This document shows positions 25,622 through 35,144 of a stretch of 64,000 nt of DNA, one piece after another; position 1 is the stretch's first letter; each line of letters starts with the position of its first letter. The notes beneath the pieces are model-generated. The model was not told where the DNA came from, did no database searches, and saw nothing but the letters and a program-made list of their open reading frames with translations. The stretch lies in contig NZ_FNBG01000017.1 of assembly GCF_900102215.1 (NCBI RefSeq), positions 48,329 to 112,328 on the forward strand, read 5' to 3'. The translations under genes and the position numbers were made by a program. Source of the stretch: Fontibacillus panacisegetis. Its GTDB lineage: Bacteria > Bacillota > Bacilli > Paenibacillales > Paenibacillaceae.

Positions 25622-26142
25622 TCACAGCTTCTTTTCAAAGCATAAAGATGAAGGACAGCTCGTATATTCCCTAAACGAAGCTATGTGGTAATATCCATTC
25701 TTTTTATAGAAACTGACCGCTTCATTCTGCCGATCACCTGTCTCCAGCTTAATAAAATTGTATTTCCTGTGCCGCGCTTCATTTTCTAATTGGTTCAGAA
25801 TAAGTCCAGCGATTCCACGGTTTCTATACTCTGGTTCTACAAAAAAACGTTTTAATTCTGCACTTTGTTCATCAAGTTCCCTAATAGCGCCACATCCAAC
25901 GGGTGTCCCCTCCAGATATCATTAGGTTCATAGTTTAATACATCCCATTGAGTTCTATTAATTACCCCTATTATAGTTGATAACATAAATTCTTTCATTT
26001 CAGGAAAATCATCTTCTATCCATGGCATCTCATCCAGATCAAACCCAACCGTTCCACGGCCGACTACATTTTGATCCCGCTGAGCCAGCCAAATAATAAT
26101 TTCCTTTTCTCTGTTGGCTTTAGCTAATTCTGATCCGATCAA
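25622..26142 (-). pseudogene. Fused remnants of a GNAT gene and the 175-codon gene
   Basis: The 5' part (26142 down to about 25930) matches residues ~30-105 of the protein at 34565-35092 (REKEIIIWLAQRDQNVVGRG, IEDDFPEMKEF). It then jumps at about 25920 into the GNAT gene, whose C-terminal half (stop at 25622) matches 34071-34350. About 440 bases are deleted relative to the duplicate copy, fusing two genes out of frame. The junction shows at most one or two bases of microhomology. Confidence 0.8.
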
Positions 26143-26286
26143 TACTAATGTTTCTATATGAATACTTCAGTAGATGTATTTCTCATTCTCAATAATTTAC
26201 ATATAGATTGCCGAATCCCATTCAGTATCTATGTATCCACGAAAACCCCGGCCTTTTCTATGACTTTGCGGCGTTCCCTTGAATCC

Positions 26287-26745
26287 TTATATATCGAAAC
26301 TTAATCTAATCATATCTCTACATTGAATGCCATTCTCATAAATTTCCTCATCGTAATGTCTAATGAAAAAATCCCTATCAATTCCCGTTATTCGAAATCC
26401 ACATTTCTGATAAAGCAGCAGCTGTCCGATACTTGAATTTCCTGTACCTATTTCAATTGTTTTTATTCTCTCTTCTTTTGCTTTTTCAATCGCATTCCAT
26501 ACTAGTTTTTTACCTATTCCTCTTCCCTGACAGTCTTCTCGTACAGCTATATTTATAATCTCTATTGTTTCCGGTCGTGTCTGAAGCAGTACAAAAGCTC
26601 CGATGATTTCATTGCTAATCGCAGCTACATAACATTTACCTCTACTCAAATATTCCCTTACAATGGCCTCGGAGGGATCTGCAAGAAGCAACAATTCTAA
26701 AGGGGGCTTCTCGGTAGCTTTTAATAATCTGATTTCTATATCCAT
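26287..26745 (-). CDS. GNAT acetyltransferase
   Basis: The 152-residue protein has a complete GNAT domain: CYVAAISNEIIGAFVLLQT, IINIAVREDCQGRGIGKKLV (acetyl-CoA loop) and LLLYQKCGFRITGIDRDFF. The FFIRHY...GIQCRDMIRL ending resembles the YvbK/aminoglycoside-acetyltransferase-like group. ATG 26745 is behind AAAGGAG. It lies between the degraded duplicate and an IS3 remnant. Confidence 0.85.
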   Translation of the reverse strand: MDIEIRLLKATEKPPLELLLLADPSEAIVREYLSRGKCYVAAISNEIIGAFVLLQTRPETIEIINIAVREDCQGRGIGKKLVWNAIEKAKEERIKTIEIGTGNSSIGQLLLYQKCGFRITGIDRDFFIRHYDEEIYENGIQCRDMIRLSFDI

Positions 26746-26983
26746 GACGGTCTCCTTTCTTTAACCTTAAGCAATAATTTCGATTAAAGACATAATATCA
26801 CTCACAAAAAAACAAGCAACTACACGATTGATGTTTGAGTATCACGGTAAGAAATCTTTTGAAATAGCTATACAGCCTACAGCACAATCCTAGAAAAAGT
26901 GGTGTCCATTAAACGGATAAACTCCTTCCCCATTCGGATCTACGGTGGCACTATCAGATGAAACAGTATCGGTATGGATCATT

Positions 26984-27133
26984 TCAAGCATTAGCAAAAT
27001 ATATCACTATTATAATCACAAACGTATCAAGTCAAAATTAATGGGCATGAGCCCAGTACAGTACCGGACTCATGCCCAACAGATTGCCTCAAAAATACGT
27101 GTCTAACTTTATTGGGGGCACTTCATTGCCCCC
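26984..27133 (+). mobile_element. IS3-family transposase (orfB) 3'-end remnant 1
   Basis: The plus strand reads SISKIYHYYNHKRIKSKL, then MGMSPVQYRTHAQQIA and a stop at 27104-27106, the typical C-terminus of IS150/IS3-type integrases. A hairpin GGGGGCA...TGCCCCC (27114-27133) follows. The upstream part of the transposase is absent or degraded beyond recognition. An orientation-matched second remnant lies on the other side of the SLH gene. Confidence 0.75.
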
Positions 27134-27193
27134 GATGCCGCCTTTTGTTTAATGATGCTCAGATCAGCAGAAAGAGGGTTTCCAAATTCCCGC

Positions 27194-30100
27194 TTACTGA
27201 ACCAATTCCGAGATAAATCTTGCAAGGATGGCAGATACCTCTGCTCGTGTAGACATTCCCTGAGGATCGAATACATTGCCGGGCTTACCGGAAATAATAC
27301 CGGCCCTCTGGAAAATACCTACAGAATCCGCCGCCCATGGGCTGATTGTACCGGAATCGTTGAATACCCCGGTTTCAGCCTTATTGTTTAAACTAAATCC
27401 TTTATGCTGGATATAATGATGGAGCATGACTGTCATCTGCTCACGGGTAACGGATGTATTGGGAGCAAATTGGCTATTGCCTACGCCGCTTACAATTCCA
27501 TTCTCAGCCGCCCACTCCACATATGCCTTGTACCACTCATCTCCCTGAACATCGGTAAACCTCGAGCTTGTATATCGAGAGACATCGGCGCCGTCCAGCC
27601 TTGCAAGTGCCGTAACGAACATCGCCCTGGTCATGGTTCCATCAGGTGCAAATGTTCCGTTTCCTATCCCTTGAAAGATTTCCCGAGCCGTTACAAAAGT
27701 AATATCATTCTCGGCCCAATGGTTCTTTATGTCTCCGAAGCTCTTCAAATTATAGCTGATGTCATACGTTCCAGGTGAGGTGATATATGCTAACACCGCA
27801 TTATTATTGAAAATACTGAGCGGAACCACAATATTCCTGCCTTTTCCCTTCATTACTGCCACATAGGCGTTCCGGTTTTGCTCCGATTGTTTTGCTGCCG
27901 GCAGTTCAAGGACAAGCTTGCTCCCTCTGTAATCTACAAGATCAGCTTCATTCAGGGTAATGCTACCGTCAGCATTTTGTACCGCCTGAATCGGCTTGCC
28001 GTTGATTTTGACCTCAACGGAGTTGGTTACCGGCGGTTTCGGAGCTTTCGGGCTGGATGGACTGCTAGTGGAGCCGCCGGAGCTGCTTCCACCAGAGTTG
28101 CTTCCTCCGGAGTTGTTCCCGCCATTGCCGGTCACCTTGGCTGTACGGAATACATTGACCGGCGTCGTGCTAATGCCGCCCTTTTCGTTGGTTACTTTTG
28201 CATACCAGCTATAGGGGGAATCCGGGCTCAAATTTTTCCAGAGCACTTCCGCTTTGTTAGAGACATTTTCCGCACTTCCGATGGACTCCTGCGTATAAAT
28301 GCTTGCGCTGAAACGGTTGGTGCTCAAGCTTTTGGCGGATGTATCGAAATTCACGTCCAGTTCGTAAATATCATAGTCTGTTTTTTGCAGCCCTTCCGAA
28401 AAGTCATCCACCTTAGGCTCATCATAATAGTTAAAATCATTTCTATAAGGTGAATAGGAATTCATGTATACCTTGTTATTCTTCAAATCAAAGTATAAAA
28501 ACTTGATATATTGTGAGCCGCCCTCTGCATCCGACTGGTAGTCGGTCAGGATTTGGTAAACCAAACGTTCTTTGGTGCCGTCCCCATTGTCGTCGAAGGC
28601 ATCAATCTGAATGCCAGCTCCGTGATAGTGCCCGTTGAGTACCGCGAAAACATTCGGATTCTTCGCAACAACCTGCTCGCGCAGCACATACCCCTGGTAA
28701 TCAAGCAAGCCGTCAGGATTGCTTGCCGTGTATTTGGCATTGGTATAGCGATGTGTGGCGATGATGGCTTTTCTGTCCTTGTATTTCTGCAGCACCTCGT
28801 TCATCCAGTTGATTTCGTCCGTATAGATATCCCAGCTCATGTACAGGATGATGAAGTCCTGTCCGTCTTCCGTCAGCAGGTCATAGTGGCCCAAGTTATT
28901 ATTGAAGGAGCCTCCGTAGTTAGCCTCGTTCTCAAAACGCTTGGAACCGAAATATTTCCAGTAGTTGTCGTAAAATTTAAGTCCGGCGCCCACATCATGG
29001 TTTCCACCCAGCACGCCGTACCGCATCCCGTTGTCTTCAAAGATTTTCATTGCCTTGTCGGCAACCTGCCATTGGTAATCCATGTCCCACTCATCAACCA
29101 GGTCTCCCGTGTGGATCGTATAGCGAATATTCCAGTCCTTCACATTGTCCACAATCCATTGGTTCTGCTGAAGAAAATGGTGGGGCCAGCTTTCCGTATA
29201 ATACTGAGTATCGGTAATCCATGCGAAGGAGAAGTCGTAGCTGTCCGGACGTCCGGTGCCGTCCCAATTGGACGCCTGGGTACTCTTCACCGTTGCTTGA
29301 ACCTCTTCGCTCTGAAGGCTGGGATTGTCATCTGCACGGCTTTGCACCAGCAGGACGGCATTTCCGTTCTCCACATGATCCTTGGCGCTAAAGGATGCGT
29401 CAATATTTCCATTGTCATCTGCGCGAGCCAGCAGCTCCCACTTATTGTTCGCCAGATTCAGAACATACATGGAAAGCGCCCGGGACGCATCGGCATAGCT
29501 GGCTGTACCGTTCCAGTTGGCGGATATGCGGTCATTTTCATCAAGGCTCCCGACCGTAACGTTAAACAACTGGTAAGGCAGGTCGCCATCAGGTGAAGTG
29601 ACGGTTATATTGGAGCTGCCGTTTACAACTTCAACAGGACCTTTGCCGGCACCTTGTTTGATGGTGATTTCTCCATTTTCTACTGTCAGAATACGTCCCT
29701 TTAAAAATTCTACCGCAGCGCTGGAGCCATTGAGCTCCGCCACCGAGACCGAAAGCTTAGCCTGGTTCTCTGCAATTTCGCCGGTTTGTGCAGTGATGCC
29801 GCCGGGGTCCTTCGTGTCTGTATAGAAGGTAACCGTCTTCTGCACTTCGTTGCCACCTACATCCATAGCGGAAACATGGAGCGTATGCGCACCTGCTGAA
29901 AGTAGCCTCGTAGGTATCGAATAGGGCGCTGTGATAGGCACATTGTCAAGTGCAATGGTAAGTCGGGAAATGTCAATGCCATTGTCATCGGCAATTTCCG
30001 GGTCTATGTTGAGGGTTCCCGAAATGACCGCATCCGGCTCAATTCCTAAATCAATGCTTGGTGCTGTGTTGTCCACAATGATTTCAGCGGTTTGGGAAAG

Positions 30101-33058
30101 CGCGCCTGAGGTCGCTTTAATCGTGTGCCTGCCATCCGGCAAGGCGGTGGTATCCAGCTCATAGCCCACGGCGGTCAGCTTTTCCTTGGGGATGGTAAAA
30201 TACAAATCCAGGCTGGGAGCCATTTTCCCGTTTTTGGTGTCCCCTACACTATATACGCGGTTAAATGCGGGATTCTTCACATCCAGCCAGAAGGTATCGC
30301 CGGAATACCGGTAATCCTGCGCCGCCCTTGCGGGCAAGAACTCCTCTCCATTGACCAGCACCAGCTTTACATTGGTTACCGTGAAGTCCTCACGGTTTAC
30401 ATCGGGCAAGTACATGTCTTCGAAAGTGGTTCCCTGGCCTCCTGCCCATACAGTCAGCTTAACCAAATAATTGCCGTCCGCATCCGCCTGGAAATACTTA
30501 TTGTCGATTAAAATGGCACGTGAATTCAAGTTTGTCCATCTGCCCAAATACGAAATGATCTCCCGATCATTTCCACCATACGGCGCGGTCACGGCATTCT
30601 TGAAATAGTTATTCTGATCACCGGCGACCAAAGACAGGAAAGCGCCGTTTTCCAGTACCCGGCGGGTGTCGGCCTCATTGTCATTCACAAAAATTTTGGT
30701 ATCCGCATTTTTTTGGCCATCGTTGGCCGTGATGGTTTTGATGCCCGACACCACCTTGCCGTTTCCTACATTCAGCCGCAGTCCATCCGCATTTAAACGG
30801 TTTACAGTGACCGTATAAGTCTCGGTTCTGGTTTTGCGGTACAGGTTATAGCCTTCCACATAGAATTCAATCTTGCTGTGATTTAGAATTTCATTAGCCG
30901 GAATGCGGGCAAAATACTTGCCCTTCACTCTCTGTGTTTTTTCATATACCGTCTTGAATTTACCTTCGCCATCAAAGCGGTAGCCGATGGTCACTCCGGA
31001 CAGACCGATGGTGTCGACAACGTCAAAGGTGGCAAAATATTCTTCTCCTTCATTCAATGAAGCAGGGATGTTGACGGCTGTTATTGCAGGTGAAGTGCCA
31101 TTATCAACGTACCCAGGATACCCTCCGAAGTGCACCCTGTTATTCTCCGAAGGAACCTGCCATTCCTCCACACTGCCCGGGGAAGGAGCCAGCTGATTGG
31201 TTACCTTCAGGCTTTTGCCCGACCCGTCGTGGGGATAGGTATATTGTACCGACCGGTTGCTGCTGCTGGTTACATCGGCGACATTGTTTTCGTTGAATTC
31301 CACGTGGGTAAATGCGGTTTCCAGTGATGTCCCTATGCTCAGCCGACGCCAGTCGGAGGCATGGAACCCGGAATAGTCGATCCGCACAATATCCTTATTC
31401 TCCACAAGGCTTGTATTAAAGATATCATTGAATTGGTCCACTGTCGTCCCGTTGCTGCTCAGCCAGAGCACCAGAGTATGGCCCGGTTGAAGCAGAAGCT
31501 CCGGCGTGGAAATCGTCCAAGTTTTGGGCGCAGTCGAGCTGTTCAGATATTGATAGTACAAATTATAATATCCCATATTAATGGGCGCGTCCGAATTGTT
31601 GTAGATTTCAGCAAAAGTGGCCTGTGTGCCTGATTTGTATACAGGCACGACCTCTGTAAAAATCAGCGGAGGCTGTTTTTCATAATCAATCCCCAACTCT
31701 ACAGTACTTGTTTTCTCCGCACTTTTTACACGGCTGATTCCATCAAAGGCCTCTACATACCACGTAAAGCTGTCTGCCCAGAGCAGGCTGCGGTCGATAG
31801 TAGCCGAATAGGTGTCATTCAAAGCACCGGACATTTTGAGCTTGCTGAATCCGCTGTTCCCCTGCTTATAGTACAAATCGGCTTGTATGGCGGCTCCTGC
31901 AGCAACGCCTGTAAGCTTGGCTGCAATCGTAACATCATCGTTTACACCATATGCCGCTTTATAAGTCAGATCCCCGTCAGCAATCGGGTTGAGTCCGCTT
32001 CCCGTATCATCCAGATGATAAGGGCTGTCGGGAATTTGCCAGCTGTCCACAACACCGGGACTTGGCGGTGCAGTTTTTGAGAATTTATAGCCGATTGTCC
32101 CATCCAGACGGTAGGTGTACTGGTTGGAATATTTTGTATTCACATTGCGATCCGGATTATCTTCAATATTGCTGTTATTGCTTACACTGGTTGCGATAAT
32201 GGAGTCCAGACTTTTACCGATCCGGAAAGTGCGCTGCTCAGTGGGGCTAATGCCGCCATGATTCACCTTAACAATGTCATTTTTTGTAAGGCTGGTACCA
32301 TAAAAGTTGTTAAAATCGTCGATGGTATGCGCATAAGTTGTCGGCCAAAGAATGATGGCTTTGCCTGCCGGCAGCATGATGCTTTCCGCCGGATGGTAGC
32401 CGGTTTTCCATGTATTACTTTTGCCGTCAAAGCTCCACTCCACCCCGTTGCTCCCTGAAGGATATGTATTGTAAACCGTATAGTCCTTCAAATCAATCGC
32501 TTTGTCGGAGTTGTTGTATATCTCCAGATAAGTAAAATGGTATCCTTTTGTAGCGGTAGGAACAATCTCTGTGATCAACAGCGGCGAGGAGGCTTGTCCG
32601 TCCACAGCTGATTTGATTTTTGTTCCCGTCAGAGGTGTGGATGCTTCCCCGCTATCCGCGTATTTCACCTTCACCTGCCAGTTGAGGGAATCTGTCCATA
32701 TGTCTGCTCTGTTAAGCTCGGCAGCAAAAACGCCGTTACCATTATCGGCCATGGTTTTCTCCTCATAAGCCATGAAATCAGCCTGACTATACGATAGATA
32801 CACGCTCTCAACAACAGAATGCGCAGGCGGCGTTATCGTTACCTTAATATCCTTGCCCGCCTCGTCATACCCGGAAATATCAGCGGAGAGATCGCTTTCA
32901 CCAAGGGACACCATACCCGCCGATCCGTTTTCTTCAGGATAGGTTGGCAAGTCCTCCGCCAAGGCTGTGATACGTAGCGTTGGCATACTCGATGTAATAA
33001 TGAAAATAGTCAATACAAGCGATATTACTCTTTTAAGCCGGTTCATTCTGAAACTCAC
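27194..33058 (-). CDS. Giant SLH surface protein with lamin-tail and calcineurin-like phosphoesterase domains
   Basis: The 1954-residue secreted protein has a signal peptide (1-34; cleavage after ALA at 32-34), an Ig-like domain (about 45-150), lamin-tail domain 1 (about 158-345; LEIYNNSDKAIDLKDYTVY), another Ig-like domain, lamin-tail domain 2 (about 460-640), several Ig-like modules (about 660-1260) and a calcineurin-like metallophosphoesterase (about 1270-1560; ITDTQ, HTGDLVDEW, GGNHD, NGHYHGAG: all metal-ligand motifs present). A fibronectin-like domain, a Gly/Ser linker (about 1645-1670) and three C-terminal SLH repeats bind it to the wall. GTG 33058 or ATG 33046 could be the start. It is GC-richer than its neighbours and flanked by IS3 remnants and duplications, suggesting transfer. 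Likely a cell-surface phosphodiesterase or nucleotidase. Confidence 0.88.
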   Translation of the reverse strand: MSFRMNRLKRVISLVLTIFIITSSMPTLRITALAEDLPTYPEENGSAGMVSLGESDLSADISGYDEAGKDIKVTITPPAHSVVESVYLSYSQADFMAYEEKTMADNGNGVFAAELNRADIWTDSLNWQVKVKYADSGEASTPLTGTKIKSAVDGQASSPLLITEIVPTATKGYHFTYLEIYNNSDKAIDLKDYTVYNTYPSGSNGVEWSFDGKSNTWKTGYHPAESIMLPAGKAIILWPTTYAHTIDDFNNFYGTSLTKNDIVKVNHGGISPTEQRTFRIGKSLDSIIATSVSNNSNIEDNPDRNVNTKYSNQYTYRLDGTIGYKFSKTAPPSPGVVDSWQIPDSPYHLDDTGSGLNPIADGDLTYKAAYGVNDDVTIAAKLTGVAAGAAIQADLYYKQGNSGFSKLKMSGALNDTYSATIDRSLLWADSFTWYVEAFDGISRVKSAEKTSTVELGIDYEKQPPLIFTEVVPVYKSGTQATFAEIYNNSDAPINMGYYNLYYQYLNSSTAPKTWTISTPELLLQPGHTLVLWLSSNGTTVDQFNDIFNTSLVENKDIVRIDYSGFHASDWRRLSIGTSLETAFTHVEFNENNVADVTSSSNRSVQYTYPHDGSGKSLKVTNQLAPSPGSVEEWQVPSENNRVHFGGYPGYVDNGTSPAITAVNIPASLNEGEEYFATFDVVDTIGLSGVTIGYRFDGEGKFKTVYEKTQRVKGKYFARIPANEILNHSKIEFYVEGYNLYRKTRTETYTVTVNRLNADGLRLNVGNGKVVSGIKTITANDGQKNADTKIFVNDNEADTRRVLENGAFLSLVAGDQNNYFKNAVTAPYGGNDREIISYLGRWTNLNSRAILIDNKYFQADADGNYLVKLTVWAGGQGTTFEDMYLPDVNREDFTVTNVKLVLVNGEEFLPARAAQDYRYSGDTFWLDVKNPAFNRVYSVGDTKNGKMAPSLDLYFTIPKEKLTAVGYELDTTALPDGRHTIKATSGALSQTAEIIVDNTAPSIDLGIEPDAVISGTLNIDPEIADDNGIDISRLTIALDNVPITAPYSIPTRLLSAGAHTLHVSAMDVGGNEVQKTVTFYTDTKDPGGITAQTGEIAENQAKLSVSVAELNGSSAAVEFLKGRILTVENGEITIKQGAGKGPVEVVNGSSNITVTSPDGDLPYQLFNVTVGSLDENDRISANWNGTASYADASRALSMYVLNLANNKWELLARADDNGNIDASFSAKDHVENGNAVLLVQSRADDNPSLQSEEVQATVKSTQASNWDGTGRPDSYDFSFAWITDTQYYTESWPHHFLQQNQWIVDNVKDWNIRYTIHTGDLVDEWDMDYQWQVADKAMKIFEDNGMRYGVLGGNHDVGAGLKFYDNYWKYFGSKRFENEANYGGSFNNNLGHYDLLTEDGQDFIILYMSWDIYTDEINWMNEVLQKYKDRKAIIATHRYTNAKYTASNPDGLLDYQGYVLREQVVAKNPNVFAVLNGHYHGAGIQIDAFDDNGDGTKERLVYQILTDYQSDAEGGSQYIKFLYFDLKNNKVYMNSYSPYRNDFNYYDEPKVDDFSEGLQKTDYDIYELDVNFDTSAKSLSTNRFSASIYTQESIGSAENVSNKAEVLWKNLSPDSPYSWYAKVTNEKGGISTTPVNVFRTAKVTGNGGNNSGGSNSGGSSSGGSTSSPSSPKAPKPPVTNSVEVKINGKPIQAVQNADGSITLNEADLVDYRGSKLVLELPAAKQSEQNRNAYVAVMKGKGRNIVVPLSIFNNNAVLAYITSPGTYDISYNLKSFGDIKNHWAENDITFVTAREIFQGIGNGTFAPDGTMTRAMFVTALARLDGADVSRYTSSRFTDVQGDEWYKAYVEWAAENGIVSGVGNSQFAPNTSVTREQMTVMLHHYIQHKGFSLNNKAETGVFNDSGTISPWAADSVGIFQRAGIISGKPGNVFDPQGMSTRAEVSAILARFISELVQ

Positions 33059-33269
33059 TTCTCCTTCACTAAATTAATACAATTCTAAACTCCCTACCAT
33101 AGTAGCAATCTTCCATGGAAACTATCTATCGCATTACGTAATACCTGTGTAAAACTTATGTAATATTATTTCTCTAAATAAACACATATAATTAATAAAT
33201 AACCATAATTGTATTCTAATAGTATATGCAACAGCTTGACCTCAGGGCATAATTGGGTGTTCATGGTGG

Positions 33270-33322
33270 CTATGTCCAAAATCGACGATTATAATCACAA
33301 GCGTATCAAGTCAAAATTAAGG
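33270..33322 (+). mobile_element. IS3-family transposase remnant 2, left part
   Basis: Reads MSKIDDYNHKRIKSKLRG, the same C-terminal block as remnant 1, then interrupted by a 395-bp inverted-repeat element. It continues after that element at 33718. Confidence 0.7.
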
Positions 33323-33717
33323 GGCTGTCCCAAAAGTAGGTTTACTGCCAAAACTAGAAATAGCGGTGCAAGGAAGACGCTCCCTGCACCGCTTGATCTC
33401 ACCACATTCTATGACCGTATCTCAAGTGTAATAGTGTCATGATGCGGAATTCCTGAAAATTTCCTGCAAATGTGCAGGCTTTGTTTATGTAAAGCCCCTA
33501 AATGCCCTAAATTGCTGCAAATGTGCAGGCATTCTCTAAGGATTCTCTTCAAACCAGTCTATTCTGAACCATATTCCTGCATTTTTGCACGCTTTTGTTC
33601 ATCCTTTCATGGCTATTTATATAAAACTGCATTTTTGCAGCTTTTCCTGATATCTTGCCTTTCCACTGCTAACAGAAGCGTCCCTCAAAGTTATCTTAGA
33701 TAACTTTTGGGACAGCC
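33323..33717. mobile_element. MITE-like element with 15-bp terminal inverted repeats
   Basis: GGCTGTCCCAAAAGT at 33323-33337 is perfectly inverted at 33703-33717. The 395-bp interval has no transposase, contains a hairpin (AGCGGTGCA/TGCACCGCT, 33362-33393) and the complete R1 array C. It splits an IS3 remnant. Terminal repeats of this type occur on IS1182- and IS4-like elements, so it could be a non-autonomous derivative. No clear target-site duplication was seen. Confidence 0.7.
33463..33645. repeat. R1 repeat array, copy C (four boxes)
   Basis: Boxes start at 33463 (CCTGCAAATGTGCAGGCTTT), 33514 (GCTGCAAATGTGCAGGCATT), 33576 (CCTGCATTTTTGCACGCTTT) and 33626 (ACTGCATTTTTGCAGCTTTT). Spacing is 51, 62 and 50, the same as in copy A. 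Flanks (GAATTCCTGAAA before; CTTTTCCTGATATCTTGCCT after) match copy B. Confidence 0.75.
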
Positions 33718-33770
33718 TCAACAGATTGCCTTAAAAATACGTGTCTAACTTTAGAGGCCACTGAAGAACT
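33718..33770 (+). mobile_element. IS3-family transposase remnant 2, right part
   Basis: CAACAGATTGCCTTAAAAATACGTGTCTAA continues remnant 2 to its stop (QQIALKIRV then stop), as in remnant 1, and joins directly to the truncated helix-hairpin-helix gene of segment D2. Confidence 0.65.
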
Positions 33771-33782
33771 TATGGTTTAAGC

Positions 33783-35060
33783 GCGGGCTTCGCCAGTTTA
33801 ACTTCAAGTTCTAGGCCTTGCTTGCTATTACTTTGCATTCCAGCATCCTTCCATCTTAATACTTAATAAAATTAATATCGTTATGTAGACTACAAAGTGA
33901 AAAAAAACGAGATTACTACTCCAAACAATCCTAGAAAAAGAACACCAATGGATGCTCGGAAAGTGTTCTAGAACCCACATCAAATCTATGTAACTTATCT
34001 AGTACCATATTAAAATTTTAGATTTCATTGAGGTTAAATCATTAAAAACTATCCTTTTAAGCACCTAACATCACAGCTTCTTTTCAAAGCATACAGATGA
34101 AGGGCAGCTTGTATATTCACCAAATGAAGCTATGTGATAATATCCATTCTTTTTATAAAATCTGATCGCTTCATTTTGCGGATCACCTGTCTCCAGCTTG
34201 ATAAACTTGTATTTCCTATGCCGCGCTACATTTTCTAATTGGTTCAATATTAACCCCGCGATTCCACGGTTTCTATACCTTGGTTCAACAAAAAAACGTT
34301 TTAATTCTGCATTTTGTTCATCAATTTCCCTAACAGCGCCACAACCAACAGGTGTCTCATCCAGATATGCGATAACAAAGTGTATATCATAAGCATATGG
34401 ATCATTAAGATCTACCCCAAATACTTCATCTGCTGGATAGAGTTCATACAAATATTGATCCAACTTGGAAATAAGAGAAATGAGATCAGGATCATCTGGC
34501 AACACTTGCACAAAATTAATGTTCGAATTCATGATGTAGCACTCCTTTGTATGGAAGATATTGACTAACTAATAGAGTTACAAATTACGCATCCTAAACA
34601 CGATAAATATACCCCATGTTCTTTGCATTTCGGGTAGCCTTGAGGAACGGTTGGTTCATCATCATCTTCATCAAGGGATATCCATTCCAAATAATGTTGT
34701 GAAATGATATGTTCCGCCTCAAATAATTGAATCATGCGGGCAAAATGTTCAAATGTATCTCGAATCCACTCTTCATTAGGTTCATAGTTTAATACATCCC
34801 ATTTTACTTTATTAATGACTCCTTTTATGGTTGATAAAACAAATCCCTTCATTTCAGGAAAATCATCTTCTATCCATGGCATCTCATCCAGATCAAACCC
34901 AACCGTTCCACGGCCGACTACATTTTGATCCCGCTGAGCCAGCCAAATAATGAATTCCTTTTCTCTGTTGGTTTTAGCTAATTCTGATCCACTCAACACT
35001 AATGTTTCTATGAATACTTCAGTAGATGTATTTCTCATTCTCAATGGCTCTATTACATTT
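33783..35060. repeat. Segmental duplication, better preserved copy D2
   Basis: Homologous to 25140-26160. It starts with the first ~19 codons of the helix-hairpin-helix gene (minus strand, cut by the IS3 remnant), then the common spacer, the intact GNAT gene and the intact 175-codon gene. Confidence 0.85.
34071..34532 (-). CDS. GNAT acetyltransferase
   Basis: The 153-residue protein has the GNAT core: FVIAYLDETPVGCGAVREID, RFFVEPRYRNRGIAGLILNQ (acetyl-CoA loop) and KLETGDPQNEAIRFYKKNGY. It resembles the YitI/PhnO-like small acetyltransferases. ATG 34532 follows AGGAG. Its C-terminal half is duplicated, in decayed form, at 25622-25915. It is downstream of the 175-residue protein gene. Confidence 0.88.
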   Translation of the reverse strand: MNSNINFVQVLPDDPDLISLISKLDQYLYELYPADEVFGVDLNDPYAYDIHFVIAYLDETPVGCGAVREIDEQNAELKRFFVEPRYRNRGIAGLILNQLENVARHRKYKFIKLETGDPQNEAIRFYKKNGYYHIASFGEYTSCPSSVCFEKKL

Positions 35061-35092
35061 TCCAATGATTCCGGCATGGATATTTGGTTCAT
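34565..35092 (-). CDS. Hypothetical protein, 175 residues
   Basis: No family was recognised. The protein has an acidic central region (GFDLDEMPWIEDDFPEMKGF) and a C-terminal cysteine cluster (PKCKEHGVYLSCLGCVICNS) with a HxxxxxCxxC pattern that could bind zinc. ATG 35092 has a strong AAGGAGG site. It is duplicated in decayed form at 25930-26142, so it has been part of a mobile or recombining segment. It is upstream of the GNAT gene with a 32-base gap. Confidence 0.65.
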   Translation of the reverse strand: MNQISMPESLENVIEPLRMRNTSTEVFIETLVLSGSELAKTNREKEFIIWLAQRDQNVVGRGTVGFDLDEMPWIEDDFPEMKGFVLSTIKGVINKVKWDVLNYEPNEEWIRDTFEHFARMIQLFEAEHIISQHYLEWISLDEDDDEPTVPQGYPKCKEHGVYLSCLGCVICNSIS

Positions 35093-35144
35093 ATCTGGGC
35101 CCTCCTTGGTTCAAACCCCACATGCTATACTTTCTACTTATGCG

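Larger units (their letters stand above)
25140..26160. repeat. Segmental duplication, degraded copy D1
   Basis: The same order of sequence occurs at 33783-35060: the start of the helix-hairpin-helix gene, a spacer containing GGATGCTCGGAAAGTGTTCT, a GNAT gene and a 175-codon gene. D1 has lost about 440 bases between the GNAT middle and the 175-codon gene and contains an R1 array that D2 lacks. Confidence 0.85.

Noticed and set aside
28553..29596. 347-codon plus-strand open frame inside the SLH gene
   Set aside because: It is antisense to the well-conserved phosphoesterase domain; GC-rich DNA commonly leaves such frames open and it has no recognisable domain.
26984..33770. Intact composite transposon around the SLH gene
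   Set aside because: Both IS3 copies are 3'-end remnants without catalytic domains, so only past mobility can be inferred.
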